A stretch of 64,000 nt of DNA from UBA2377 sp964525935 (GCA_964525935.1 CAZGJZ010000007.1:62001-126000), one strand, 5' to 3'; numbered from the stretch's first letter, positions 26,557 to 34,981 are shown. A program made the numbers and translations. The notes: generated from the letters alone by a model not told the origin.

Positions 26557-26646
26557 GCCACGGAGGCACGGAGACGCGGAGCCAACCACAAACCAAAGGC
26601 GACGAACCTCGTCTTTCTTTCTCCGTGCCTCCGCGTCTCCGTGGCC
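26557..26646. repeat. Inverted intergenic repeat with CGGAGRC units
   Basis: The left arm (26557-26586) has CACGGAGG, CACGGAGA and CGCGGAG units. The right arm (26620-26646) is CTCCGTGCCTCCGCGTCTCC followed by GTGG, its inverted copy. It fills the gap between the dioxygenase and the esterase. Confidence 0.85.
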
Positions 26647-26672
26647 AACCCATTAACATCACCGCCACCGCC

Positions 26673-27290
26673 ATGAACCTCTCCTACCATCACCTCTTCG
26701 AACCAGGCACCAACCCCTCGGCACCGCCGCTGCTTCTCCTCCACGGCACCGGTGGCAACGAGCACGATCTCGTGCCGCTCGCCCGGCAACTCTCACCCGG
26801 TTCCGCCCTGCTGAGTCCGCGCGGCGACGTCAGCGAACACGGCGCACGCCGCTTCTTCGCCCGCCTCGCCGAGGGCGTGTTCGATCCAGCCGAGGTCACG
26901 CGCCGCACGCACGCGTTGGCGGACTTCATCACCGCCGTGACCGCGCACCATGGCCTCGACGCCACCCGCCTCGTCGCCGTCGGCTTTTCCAACGGCGCCA
27001 ACATCGCCGCCACGTTGTTGCAGCTCCGGCCCGAGACCCTCGCCGGCGCCGTCCTCCTTCGCCCGATGGTCGTCCTCGATCAACCGGCGACCGCTCATTC
27101 GCTCACCGGCAAACGCGTCCTGCTCGCCAACGGCACCCAGGATCCGATCGTGCCCAACGATCACCCGCCACGCCTCGCCGCTCTCCTCCGCGCCGGCGGC
27201 GCCGATGTGACCTTGCACACCGCGCCAGCCGGCCACGGACTCACGGCAGGGGATATCGCCGCGGCGGCTAAATTTCTAACCGCACGCTGA
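26673..27290 (+). CDS. Alpha/beta-hydrolase, phospholipase/carboxylesterase family (MhqD-like)
   Basis: A 205-residue serine hydrolase. LLLLHGTGGNEHDLVPLAR is the oxyanion region, LVAVGFSNGANIAATLL the nucleophile elbow (GFSNG), and GTQDPIVPNDHPPRL and PAGHGLTAGDI carry the Asp and His of the triad. The length matches the small carboxylesterases that include Bacillus MhqD. It completes a set of four genes that parallels MhqR, MhqP, MhqO and MhqD. Substrate unknown. Confidence 0.88.
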   Translation: MNLSYHHLFEPGTNPSAPPLLLLHGTGGNEHDLVPLARQLSPGSALLSPRGDVSEHGARRFFARLAEGVFDPAEVTRRTHALADFITAVTAHHGLDATRLVAVGFSNGANIAATLLQLRPETLAGAVLLRPMVVLDQPATAHSLTGKRVLLANGTQDPIVPNDHPPRLAALLRAGGADVTLHTAPAGHGLTAGDIAAAAKFLTAR

Positions 27291-27361
27291 CAAAGCGGCG
27301 CCCGTGAAAGCTCGGCGGCATTGCCCCTTGCCGCCCCCGTGGGCGCGCTTACTTTCGTCGC

Positions 27362-27709
27362 ATGGACGAAACTGACCCGCCGCCGCGCAAGTTCGCGCTC
27401 AAGGCCAAGTCTTTCGAGGTCGCCAACTCTCGCGACACGCCCGCCGCGCCGTCTGTCCACGAAATCCTGGGCCAAAACCTTGCGGTCCAGAAAGCCATCG
27501 AGCCTGAAGTGCTCCCCGACCTCGTCGACCACCGCAACAATCGCCGGCGCGACTACTGGGTGCTCATGATCGGCGGCAATGTGCTCGGCTTGCTCGCATG
27601 GACTCTCCTGCACGCCAATCCCGCTTTTCTCGTTTTCCTGCTCTCCTTCGGCGTGGTCTTCAATATCGCCCTGCTCTGGATCATGTATGCCGTGATGAGC
27701 AAATACTGA
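27362..27709 (+). CDS. Small membrane protein of unknown function
   Basis: A 115-residue protein with a polar N-terminal half (NSRDTPAAPSVHEILGQNLAVQ) and two membrane helices (YWVLMIGGNVLGLLAWTLL and NPAFLVFLLSFGVVFNIALLW, read in order), ending in AVMSKY. I do not recognise a family. It lies 71 bases after the esterase and 12 bases before a metallo-hydrolase, on the same strand. Confidence 0.6.
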   Translation: MDETDPPPRKFALKAKSFEVANSRDTPAAPSVHEILGQNLAVQKAIEPEVLPDLVDHRNNRRRDYWVLMIGGNVLGLLAWTLLHANPAFLVFLLSFGVVFNIALLWIMYAVMSKY

Positions 27710-27721
27710 ACCGCCCCTCCC

Positions 27722-28417
27722 ATGCGCCTCACCTCTTTCGGTCATTCCTGTTTCCTCGTCGAAGTCGCGTCAGCGCGGAAAGGCGTCCGCCTCGTCCTTG
27801 ATCCTTATCTCAGCGAAAACCCGCACGGCGCCGTCGATCCCGCCACCGTGCCCTGCGACTACGTGCTCTGCACGCACGCGCACGACGACCACATTCTCAA
27901 CGCCCTCGATCTCGCCCGCCTGCACGGCGCCACCATCGTCGCGCCCTACGAACTCGCCGAGCACTTCGCCGCACAGGGCGCCGCCACCATCGACCTCATG
28001 CCCGGCGGCGGCATCGATTTTCCGTGGGGCCGCATTCAGATGACGCCCGCGGTGCACAGCTCCGCCCTCGAACTGCCTCACGGCGAAAACCGCGCCATGG
28101 GCGTCGCGAGCGGTTTCCTTATCCAGGCCGGCGGCCGCACGCTCTATCACGCGGGTGACACCGCGCTTTTCGGTGACATGGCGCTCATCGGCCGCGGCGG
28201 ACTCGACCTCGCGCTCATCCCGATCGGCGACCGCTACACCATGGGACCCGCCGACGCGCTTGAGGCGCTCAACCTCCTCCGCCCGCGTCTCGCCGTGCCG
28301 ATGCACTACAACACAACCAAGAAAATCCTCACCGATCCGCAGGTCTTCGCCGCCCGCGCCGCCGCGGCCGGCCATACCGTTCGCGTGCTCGCCGCCCGCG
28401 AGTCACTCACCCTCTGA
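27722..28417 (+). CDS. Metal-dependent hydrolase, UPF0173 (metallo-beta-lactamase fold)
   Basis: A 231-residue protein of the YtkL/UPF0173 family. It starts MRLTSFGHSCFLVEV, has LCTHAHDDHILNA (HxHxDH metal motif), TLYHAGDTALFGDM (Asp/His) and LAVPMHYNT (last His). All metal ligands are present and the length is normal. Family members have hydrolase activity on unknown substrates in vivo. Confidence 0.88.
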   Translation: MRLTSFGHSCFLVEVASARKGVRLVLDPYLSENPHGAVDPATVPCDYVLCTHAHDDHILNALDLARLHGATIVAPYELAEHFAAQGAATIDLMPGGGIDFPWGRIQMTPAVHSSALELPHGENRAMGVASGFLIQAGGRTLYHAGDTALFGDMALIGRGGLDLALIPIGDRYTMGPADALEALNLLRPRLAVPMHYNTTKKILTDPQVFAARAAAAGHTVRVLAARESLTL

Positions 28418-28512
28418 GTGGTTGCAAGATTTTGGCGCAAAAATCGCCCGATGCGCCGCTTGTGCGCAGGCTTGCCCGCCGCGATTTGCCCGCCCAACGT
28501 CAGGGCTTGGAC

Positions 28513-30567
28513 ATGGCATTCCCGAACCCTCCCGCCTGCCTCAGCTCGCGCAACCTGCGCGCCGCTGAGCTGGAAACCACCTCCGCCGATACTCTCCTGC
28601 GTATCTACGCGTGGATGCATCTCGCCCGCACGGCCGATAATCGCATCCTCGACCTCTTCCGCCAGGGCCTGATCAAAGGCACCGTCACCGGCGGCCAGGG
28701 CAACGAAGGCCTCATCATTCCGCTCGCGCTCCTCGCCGACAAAACCACCGACGTCACTTCGTTTTCGCATCGCGACCTCGGCGGCCACCTCATCTGGAGC
28801 GGCCACCTCGTCGAGCACCTCAACCAGTATTTCGCCAACGCCCACAGCCCCACCAAGGCCCGCGAAGGCAACATCCATCACGGCGACCCGGCCAACCATT
28901 CGCTGCCGATGATCAGCCACCTCGGCGCGATGATCTCGACCGTCATCGGCGCCACCGATTCGCAGCGCCGCCAGGGCCGCGCCGCCGTGGGCTTCACCTT
29001 CTTCGGCGACGGCGGTTCCAGCACCGGCGACATCCACGAGTCGATGAACCTCGCCTCGCTGCTCTCGCTGCCCGTCATCTTCGTCATCGAGAACAACCAC
29101 TACGCCTACTCGACGCCGATGAGCGAACAGTTCACCGAGGGCACCGAGCTCTGGCGCCGCGCCGCCGGTTACGGCATGGAAGGCTTTGCCTTTGACGCCA
29201 CCGATGTCGTGGCCAGCGCCCGCACCCTCGCCGCGGTGATCGAAAAAGTCCGCACCACCTCGCGCCCCGTCCTCGTCGAAGCCCGCACACTCCGCCTCCG
29301 CGGCCACGCCGCCTACGACACCTGCGACTACATGAAGCCCGGCGAGACCGAATCATATTTCGCCCGCGACCCGCTGCCCCGCTACCGCACCCAACTCGCC
29401 GCCGCCGGCCACACCGCCCGCCTCGACGCCATCGACGCCGAGCTCAACGCCTTCGTCGAAGCCTGCATCAAGATCGCAATGAGCGTCCCCCGGCCCACTC
29501 CCGGAAATATGGCCGATGAAGTCTTCGCTCCCGCCACGCCGTCCCTCCCGTGGATTCCCGCGGTCCATTCAATCGAAAATCGAGATTCGAAAACCGAAAA
29601 CCTGAATCTCGCCCAAGCCATCAACACCGCGCTCCGCAAAATCCTCACCGAGCGCGGCGAATCCATCGTGCTCGGTCAGGACATCGGCACCTACGGCGGC
29701 GCCTTCAAGGTCACCGACGGCCTCCTCAAGCAGTTCGGCCGCGCCCGCGTCTTCAACACCCCGCTCGCTGAAAGCGCCTGCACCGGCTACGCCATCGGCA
29801 TGGCCATCAACGGCCATCGTCCCATCGAGGAATTCCAGTTCGCCGATTTCGCTACCGAGGCTGTGACCCAGATCACGCTCAACGCCGGCACAATGCACTT
29901 CCGCTCCGGCGCCGCCTGCCCGCTCGTGTTGCGCTTCCCCTGCGGCGGCGGCCTCACCTTCGGGTCATTCCACTCGCAGGAGCTCGAGTCGTTCTTCCTC
30001 TCGATGCCCGGCCTCAAGGCCCTCTACCCGAGCACACCGCAGGACGCGTTCGACGCCGTGCTCGCCGCCTACGAGGACAACAATCCCGTCATCCTCTTTG
30101 AACACAAGGGCCTCTACCGCCGCGGCAAACAACCCGTCGCGTGGAACCCCAACTTCCGCCAAGTCTGGCAGCCGAAAAAACTCCGCGAAGGCAGCTTCGC
30201 CACCTTCGTCACCTATGGCGAAATGGTCCACCTCGCCGAGGAAGCCTGCGACTACCTCGCCGGCGAATACGAGACCACCTTCGATCTCTTCGACCTTCGC
30301 GGCCTCGCGCCGCTGCAACTCGAGACCATCAAGGCCTCCCTCGCACGCACGGGCCGGCTCGTGGTGCTGCACGAAGGCCGCCGCACCCACGGCTTCGGCG
30401 CCGAACTCGTCGCCCGCCTCACCGAAGAGCATTTCGCGTCGCTCAAAGCCGCCCCGCTTCGCATCGGCTCCATGGACATCCCCGTCCCCTTCGCTCCCGA
30501 GCTCGAACACGTCTACCGCCCCACCCGCGACGCCGTGATCGAAAAACTCGTCTCCTGGCTCGGCTGA
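28513..30567 (+). CDS. Fused E1 alpha/beta subunits of a 2-oxoacid dehydrogenase
   Basis: A 684-residue ThDP enzyme. The alpha half (residues about 20-340) carries RQGLIKGTVTGGQGNEGL, FTFFGDGGSSTGDIHESMN (ThDP motif GDG...N) and LRLRGHAAYD. The beta half (from about 370) carries GQDIGTYGGAFKVTDGL, NTPLAESACTGYAIGMA, PCGGGLTFGSFHSQ and RRGKQPV. In most bacteria these are two proteins; fused forms occur in several phyla. The oxidised substrate (pyruvate, branched-chain or other 2-oxoacids) cannot be told. The linker near residue 355 contains SIENRDSKTEN, encoded by a repeat-like unit. ATG at 28513 preferred to an in-frame TTG at 28432. No E2 or E3 is adjacent. Confidence 0.85.
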   Translation: MAFPNPPACLSSRNLRAAELETTSADTLLRIYAWMHLARTADNRILDLFRQGLIKGTVTGGQGNEGLIIPLALLADKTTDVTSFSHRDLGGHLIWSGHLVEHLNQYFANAHSPTKAREGNIHHGDPANHSLPMISHLGAMISTVIGATDSQRRQGRAAVGFTFFGDGGSSTGDIHESMNLASLLSLPVIFVIENNHYAYSTPMSEQFTEGTELWRRAAGYGMEGFAFDATDVVASARTLAAVIEKVRTTSRPVLVEARTLRLRGHAAYDTCDYMKPGETESYFARDPLPRYRTQLAAAGHTARLDAIDAELNAFVEACIKIAMSVPRPTPGNMADEVFAPATPSLPWIPAVHSIENRDSKTENLNLAQAINTALRKILTERGESIVLGQDIGTYGGAFKVTDGLLKQFGRARVFNTPLAESACTGYAIGMAINGHRPIEEFQFADFATEAVTQITLNAGTMHFRSGAACPLVLRFPCGGGLTFGSFHSQELESFFLSMPGLKALYPSTPQDAFDAVLAAYEDNNPVILFEHKGLYRRGKQPVAWNPNFRQVWQPKKLREGSFATFVTYGEMVHLAEEACDYLAGEYETTFDLFDLRGLAPLQLETIKASLARTGRLVVLHEGRRTHGFGAELVARLTEEHFASLKAAPLRIGSMDIPVPFAPELEHVYRPTRDAVIEKLVSWLG
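29569..29610. repeat. Repeat-like unit inside the fused E1 linker
   Basis: The segment reads TCAATCGAAAATCGAGATTC followed by GAAAACCGAAAACC and then GAATCTC. The CGAAAATCGA core is shared with the two sucB repeats and it also encodes a polar SIENRDSKTEN linker. Confidence 0.6.
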
Positions 30568-30569
30568 TA

Positions 30570-30603
30570 AATTTTCGCATTTCTATTCCCGATTTTCGAT
30601 CCC
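30570..30603. repeat. Short repeat arm after the fused E1 gene
   Basis: ATTTTCGCATTTCTATTCCC followed by GATTTTCGATCCC. Its complement is GGATCGAAAATCGGG, the same CGAAAATCG core found in the sucB and E1 linkers. A further CCATCCGTCCTATCCGTC unit follows before kdsC. Confidence 0.6.
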
Positions 30604-30659
30604 TCGACCAAGGCATAAGTCCCATCCGTCCTATCCGTCGCATTTTACCCGCCCTCGCC

Positions 30660-31187
30660 GTGCCCAAAGCCCCTTCCAAAAAGAAAATCTCCCGCCGCGC
30701 CTGGGCCTCGATCAAGCTCCTCGCCCTCGACGTCGACGGCATCCTGACCGACGGCACGGTCCGCATTCACTCCGACGGCACCGAGAGCAAGAACTTCTCC
30801 ATCCTCGACGGCATGGGCCTCGTCCGACTCCACCGCCACGACGTCGCCGTCGCCTGGATCAGTGGCCGCGCTTCGGGTTCCACCACCCACCGCGCCACGG
30901 AACTGAAGATCCCGCACCTCATCCAAGGCCGCACCGACAAGATCACCGCGCTTCAGGAACTCGCCGCCCAGCTGAAGCTCAAGCCCGCCCAGTGCATTTA
31001 CATGGGCGATGATGACTTCGACGCTCCCGCCATCCGCTGGGCCGGCATCGGTGTCAGCGTCCCCGACGCCATGCCCGCCGCCTTGAAGGCCGCCCGCTAC
31101 GTCACCCGCCGGCGCGCCGGTTTCGGTGCCGTGCGCGAAATCTGCGAACATCTCCTCTCCTCCCGCGGTCTGGTGTTCACCAAGTGA
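30660..31187 (+). CDS. kdsC: 3-deoxy-D-manno-octulosonate 8-phosphate phosphatase family
   Basis: A 175-residue HAD phosphatase without a cap, making Kdo from Kdo-8-P for lipopolysaccharide. LLALDVDGILTDGTVRIHSDG is motif I in order (DxDGxxTDG), WISGRASGSTTH motif II, QGRTDKITALQELA motif III and YMGDDDFDAPAIRWAGIGVSV motif IV. The start is taken as GTG at 30660, since the upstream in-frame extension lies inside the fused E1 gene. It overlaps lptC by GTGA. The order kdsC-lptC-lptA-lptB is the same as in E. coli. Confidence 0.88.
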   Translation: MPKAPSKKKISRRAWASIKLLALDVDGILTDGTVRIHSDGTESKNFSILDGMGLVRLHRHDVAVAWISGRASGSTTHRATELKIPHLIQGRTDKITALQELAAQLKLKPAQCIYMGDDDFDAPAIRWAGIGVSVPDAMPAALKAARYVTRRRAGFGAVREICEHLLSSRGLVFTK

Positions 31188-31681
31188 AACCCGCGTTCCC
31201 CCTCTTCCTCCTCGCCTCGCGCCCCGCGCGGGGACGAGCCCTGCGTAGCTTTAGCGTAGCAGGGTCCCTCGCCGTCCTCTTCCTCGTCTCGGCCGCCATC
31301 GGCTTCAGCCAGCCCGTCACCGCCACAACGCCGGTGCAGAACTTCAAGCTCCCCACCTTCACCCCCGAAGGCTACCGCTCCATGCTTCTGCTGGGCTCTT
31401 CCGCCACCGTGGCTCCGGGGGTGATCAACCTCACCGAGATGAACCTGACGCTGTTTTCCGGCGACGCCGCCAGCAAGGTCGAGACCGTCATCCTCAGTCC
31501 CGTCGCCGCCGTTTCGCCCGATAGCGGACAGGTCAGCGGCGACAGCACAGTGCGCATGATCCGCGACGACATCGAGATCACCGGCACCGGCTGGACCTAC
31601 GATCACCGCCAGAAAAAAGTTTCAATCACCCGCAACGCGCGGATAGTTTACCGCGCCCAGATGCCCGACCTTCTCAAATGA
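31184..31681 (+). CDS. lptC: LptC-like LPS export protein
   Basis: A 165-residue secreted or single-pass protein in the LptC position of kdsC-lptC-lptA-lptB. The mature part has an OstA-like beta pattern (KVETVILSPVAAVSPDSGQV, IRDDIEITGTGWTYDHRQKK). Starts with GTG overlapping the kdsC stop. The N-terminal hydrophobic region is interrupted by RPARGRALRSFSVAGS, encoded by a palindromic repeat, so two hydrophobic stretches (FPLFLLA and LAVLFLVSAAIGF) flank it. The homology to LptC is positional plus fold-level. Confidence 0.7.
   Translation: MKPAFPLFLLASRPARGRALRSFSVAGSLAVLFLVSAAIGFSQPVTATTPVQNFKLPTFTPEGYRSMLLLGSSATVAPGVINLTEMNLTLFSGDAASKVETVILSPVAAVSPDSGQVSGDSTVRMIRDDIEITGTGWTYDHRQKKVSITRNARIVYRAQMPDLLK
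31231..31268. repeat. Palindromic repeat inside the LptC signal region
   Basis: GGGAC (31231-31235) mirrors GTCCC (31264-31268) and CCCTGC mirrors GCAGGG, while GCGTAGC occurs twice directly around TTTA. It encodes residues RALRSFSVAGS between the two hydrophobic stretches of lptC. Confidence 0.65.
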
Positions 31682-32247
31682 GCCGCCTTCTTTCCCTTCT
31701 CCTGATTCTTGGCCTCGCCGCGGCTCCCGCCCTGCGCGCCGCCGACGCCGCACCTCTCACCATCATCGACTGCGCCGGCCTTCTCGAGACCGTCAGCACT
31801 GACACCGAGACCATCACCACCCTGCGCGACAAGGTCGTCGTCTCCGGCAACAACCTGAAACTCTACTGCGATTTCCTGAAAGTCGTCGTCATCAACAAGG
31901 GCGATCCCACCGTGCGCGTCGGCGACTACGGCAATTTCAAGTCCCTTGTCGCCACCGGCCACGTGCGCATTGTGCAGGACGACCGCGAAGCCACCTGCGG
32001 CCGCGCCGAGGTTTTCCCGGGCGAAGATCGCATCGTGCTCAGCGAAGAACCCGTCGTCCGCAGCACCGACGACCAATACATCGCCACCGGCCCGCGCCTC
32101 GTGCTCTACCGCGGTGAACGCCGCGCCGTCATTGAGGGCCAGCCCGAGGAACGCGCCCGCATCACCCTTCCGGCCATGAAAAACCTCGGCTTCGACGAAA
32201 AGAAAAACGCCCCGGCTCCTGCGCCCGCCGCCGAACCCGCGAAATAA
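31678..32247 (+). CDS. lptA: LptA/OstA-like LPS transport protein
   Basis: A 189-residue periplasmic protein. Signal peptide MSRLLSLLLILGLAAAPALRA with cleavage near ALRAAD, then the LptA/OstA repeat pattern TLRDKVVVSGNNLKLYCDFLKVV, VATGHVRIVQDDREATCGRAEVF, and DRIVLSEEPVVRSTDDQYIATG. It bridges the periplasm for LPS. The C-terminal 25 residues are Ala/Pro-rich. ATG overlaps the end of lptC (ATGA). It is followed 7 bases later by lptB. Confidence 0.82.
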   Translation: MSRLLSLLLILGLAAAPALRAADAAPLTIIDCAGLLETVSTDTETITTLRDKVVVSGNNLKLYCDFLKVVVINKGDPTVRVGDYGNFKSLVATGHVRIVQDDREATCGRAEVFPGEDRIVLSEEPVVRSTDDQYIATGPRLVLYRGERRAVIEGQPEERARITLPAMKNLGFDEKKNAPAPAPAAEPAK

Positions 32248-32254
32248 TCTCCCG

Positions 32255-32995
32255 ATGCCTGCCGCCGTCGCCCAGTCCGAAATCCGCACCGAGGGCCTCA
32301 TCAAGACCTTCGGCACGCGCACCGTCGTCAACGGCGTGAGTGTCAATTTCGCGGCCGGCGAAGTCGTCGGTCTCCTCGGCCCCAACGGTGCCGGCAAGAC
32401 CACCACGTTCTACATGATCGTCGGCTTGGTGCCCGCCACGAAGGGCGCCGTCATGCTCGACGGCCGCGACGTCACCCGCCTCCGCATGCACGAGCGTGCC
32501 CGCCACGGCATCGGCTACCTCCCGCAGGAGGCCTCCGTTTTCCGCAAGCTTACCGTCGAGGAAAACATCCTCGCCATCGCCGAGGCCACCCACGTCCCGC
32601 GCGCCGAACGCGCCGCGCTGGTCGCCCATCACCTCGCCGAGCTCAATCTCGGCCACGTCGCGAAGCAAAAAGCCTACACTCTCTCCGGCGGCGAACGCCG
32701 TCGCCTGGAAATCGCCCGCGCCCTCGTCACCAAGCCGAAGTTTCTCCTGATGGATGAGCCCTTCGCCGCCATCGATCCCATCTCGGTCGCCGAAGTGCAG
32801 AAGATCATCCTGCAGCTGAAAAAGCGCGGCATCGGCGTCGTCGTTTCCGACCACAACGTCCGCGAAACCCTGCGCATCGTCGACCGCGCCTACCTCATCC
32901 ATAAGGGGCAGGTCCTCACCGAGGGCACCGGCGATTTTCTCATCAACGATTCCCAGGCCCGCGAATTCTACCTCGGCGAGAACTTCAATCTCTGA
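32255..32995 (+). CDS. lptB: LPS export ABC transporter ATP-binding protein
   Basis: A 246-residue ATPase of the LptB2FG exporter. Walker A GPNGAGKTT, Q-loop region YLPQEASVFRKL, signature LSGGERRRLEIARALV, Walker B FLLMDEPFAAIDP and H-loop VVSDHNVRETL. The EASVFRKLTVEENI segment is typical of LptB. The permeases LptF/LptG are not in the window. Last gene of kdsC-lptC-lptA-lptB. Confidence 0.95.
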   Translation: MPAAVAQSEIRTEGLIKTFGTRTVVNGVSVNFAAGEVVGLLGPNGAGKTTTFYMIVGLVPATKGAVMLDGRDVTRLRMHERARHGIGYLPQEASVFRKLTVEENILAIAEATHVPRAERAALVAHHLAELNLGHVAKQKAYTLSGGERRRLEIARALVTKPKFLLMDEPFAAIDPISVAEVQKIILQLKKRGIGVVVSDHNVRETLRIVDRAYLIHKGQVLTEGTGDFLINDSQAREFYLGENFNL

Positions 32996-33001
32996 AGAAA
33001 T

Positions 33002-33103
33002 AGTTGAGAGCTGAGGGTTGAGAGTTGAGAGCCGATCGCTTTAAAGTAACTCCATCGCCCTTTCGCCTCCGGTCTCTCAACCCTCAGCTCTCCACTCTCA
33101 ACT
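33002..33103. repeat. Inverted intergenic repeat with TTGAGAG units before hprK
   Basis: GAGAGCTGAGGGTTGAGAG (33006-33024) is exactly inverted at 33074-33092, with extra TTGAGAG and ACTCTCAACTT units on the arms. It fills most of the gap between lptB and hprK; its right arm stops about 10 bases before the hprK ATG. Confidence 0.88.
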
Positions 33104-33113
33104 TCGCCGCCCC

Positions 33114-34118
33114 ATGCAAAAAGCCATCCACGGGATCACGGTCTCCCATTTCTTCGAGACCTACCGCGACAAGCTGAAGCTCGAGCTGCTCACCGGCGAG
33201 AACGGCCTGCACCGCCTCATCAAGGAGGGCTCCATCAACCGTCCCGCGCTCGCGCTCACCGGCTTCTTCAAATATTTTGCCAACAAGCGCGTCCAGGTCC
33301 TCGGCGCCGCCGAGATGACCTACCTCAAGACGCTCACGCCCACGACCCAGGCCGAGATTTTCCGCGGCATGGTCCAGCGCCAGATCCCCTGTCTCGTCCT
33401 CACGCGCAACTACCATCCCACCGATGCGATGTTCCAGGTCGCGCGCGACATGCGGCTCCCGCTCTTCCGCACGCCGATGATCACGATGAATTTCGTGAAC
33501 CTCGCCACGCTCTGCATCGACAACGAATTCGCCCCCTCTACCACCGAGCACGCCACCACGCTCGACATCAAGGGCGTCGGCGTCCTCCTCCGCGGCTCCA
33601 GCGGCGTCGGCAAGAGCGAGTGCGCCCTCGCCCTCATTGAGCGCGGCCACTCCCTCGTCTCCGACGATCTCACCGTCATCAAGCTCCTCGACGAACGCGA
33701 ACTCATGGCCACCAGCCGCCCGCTCAACCGCGGTTGGATGGAGTGCCGCGGCATCGGCATCATCAACGTCGCCGAGATGTTCGGCGTTAAATCCATCCGC
33801 CTCGAAAAACGGATCGACCTCGTGATCTCGCTCCAGGAGTGGACCCCCGAGGTCGTCGAGGAACGCACCGGCCTCGAGGAGAATTTCTACAATATTCTCG
33901 GTCAGAAGGTGCCGCATATCGAACTCTACGTGCGCCCCGGTCGCGACATGGCCCGCCTCGTCGAGGTCGGCGCCCTCACCCAGGCCCTCAAAAAGATCGG
34001 TCACGATCCGGCCAAGGATTTCAACGAGCGGCTCATCGCCCACATGAGCAAACAGGCCGAGCAGGCCAGCCGCACGATCAAGCCGTTCGATCCCGAGGCC
34101 CGCAGCGCCGAGCGCTGA
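33114..34118 (+). CDS. hprK: HPr kinase/phosphorylase
   Basis: A 334-residue bifunctional enzyme that phosphorylates HPr or an HPr-like protein on serine. N-terminal domain (residues 1-130) without activity; P-loop LLRGSSGVGKSECALALIERG in order, catalytic HPrK region LVSDDLTVIK and MECRGIGIINVAEMFG signature. This suggests carbon control by HPr phosphorylation, common in Verrucomicrobia, but no HPr gene is in this window. Confidence 0.95.
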   Translation: MQKAIHGITVSHFFETYRDKLKLELLTGENGLHRLIKEGSINRPALALTGFFKYFANKRVQVLGAAEMTYLKTLTPTTQAEIFRGMVQRQIPCLVLTRNYHPTDAMFQVARDMRLPLFRTPMITMNFVNLATLCIDNEFAPSTTEHATTLDIKGVGVLLRGSSGVGKSECALALIERGHSLVSDDLTVIKLLDERELMATSRPLNRGWMECRGIGIINVAEMFGVKSIRLEKRIDLVISLQEWTPEVVEERTGLEENFYNILGQKVPHIELYVRPGRDMARLVEVGALTQALKKIGHDPAKDFNERLIAHMSKQAEQASRTIKPFDPEARSAER

Positions 34119-34187
34119 TCCGGCCTTCGCTTCCGTCCTTGGCGTAGCCTCCGTTCGCCCTGTCCCGCACCTCAGCGCCTGCTGACG

Positions 34188-34220
34188 CCCTCAACTCTCA
34201 TCCCTCAACTCTCAACTTTC
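34188..34220. repeat. Tandem CCCTCAACTCTCA units before rph
   Basis: CCCTCAACTCTCA is repeated after a single T and followed by ACTTTC. It is a one-armed member of the TTGAGAG class and ends 8 bases before the rph ATG. Confidence 0.75.
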
Positions 34221-34228
34221 CGCCTTCC

Positions 34229-34981
34229 ATGTCCGATTCCACCACCCGCGTTGACGGCCGCCGCGCCGCTCAACTCCGACCCATCACTTTCGAGGCCAAC
34301 ATCGCTCCGCACGCCACCGGTTCCGTGCTCGTCGCTTTTGGTGCCACCCGCGTCATCTGCGCCGCCACCATCGAGCCGAACGTCCCCACGTGGATGAAGC
34401 AGCAAAAAGTCCCCGGCGGCTGGCTCACCGCGGAATACTCGATGCTCCCTTACTCGACCCTCGACCGTAAGCCGCGCGATATTTCGAAGGGCAAGATCGA
34501 CGGCCGCACCGTCGAGATCCAGCGCCTCATCGGCCGCTCGCTTCGCGCCGTGCTCGATCTCCAGAAACTCGGTCAGAACACGCTCTGGATCGACTGCGAC
34601 GTGCTCCAAGCCGACGGCGGCACGCGCACGGCCTCGATCACCGGCGCCTACCTCGCCGCCCGCCTCGCCGTCCAAAAACTCCTCGACGCCAAGAAGCTCG
34701 CCGAGAATCCGCTCACTGATTCCGTCGCCGCCGTCAGCGTCGGCATTTTCAAGGGCCAGGAGCTGCTCGACCTGAACTACATCGAGGACAAGGACGCCGA
34801 GGTCGACGCCAACATTGTCATGACCGGCCAAGGCCGCTTCGTGGAGGTCCAAGGCTCCGGCGAGGAAGCCACCTTCAGCCAGGAGCAACTCACCGGCCTC
34901 CTCGCGCTCTCCCAAAAAGGCCTCAAGGACCTCGCCGCCCTGCAGACTGCGTTTCTGACCAAGCAATTCTTCGCCAAATAG
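34229..34981 (+). CDS. rph: Ribonuclease PH
   Basis: A 250-residue phosphorolytic exoribonuclease that trims tRNA 3' ends. RVDGRRAAQLRPITFEANIAP, GWLTAEYSMLPYSTLDRKPRD, GKIDGRTVEIQRLIGRSLRA and LWIDCDVLQADGGTRTASITG (in order) are the RNase PH motifs, with conserved Arg and Asp residues. Full length. No operon partner on the same strand is evident; ureJ follows after 48 bases. Confidence 0.96.
   Translation: MSDSTTRVDGRRAAQLRPITFEANIAPHATGSVLVAFGATRVICAATIEPNVPTWMKQQKVPGGWLTAEYSMLPYSTLDRKPRDISKGKIDGRTVEIQRLIGRSLRAVLDLQKLGQNTLWIDCDVLQADGGTRTASITGAYLAARLAVQKLLDAKKLAENPLTDSVAAVSVGIFKGQELLDLNYIEDKDAEVDANIVMTGQGRFVEVQGSGEEATFSQEQLTGLLALSQKGLKDLAALQTAFLTKQFFAK

Noticed and set aside
30141..30659. 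N-terminal extension of kdsC into the fused E1 gene
   Set aside because: It would overlap more than 400 bases of a well supported gene in another frame; the HAD domain starts soon after the GTG at 30660.
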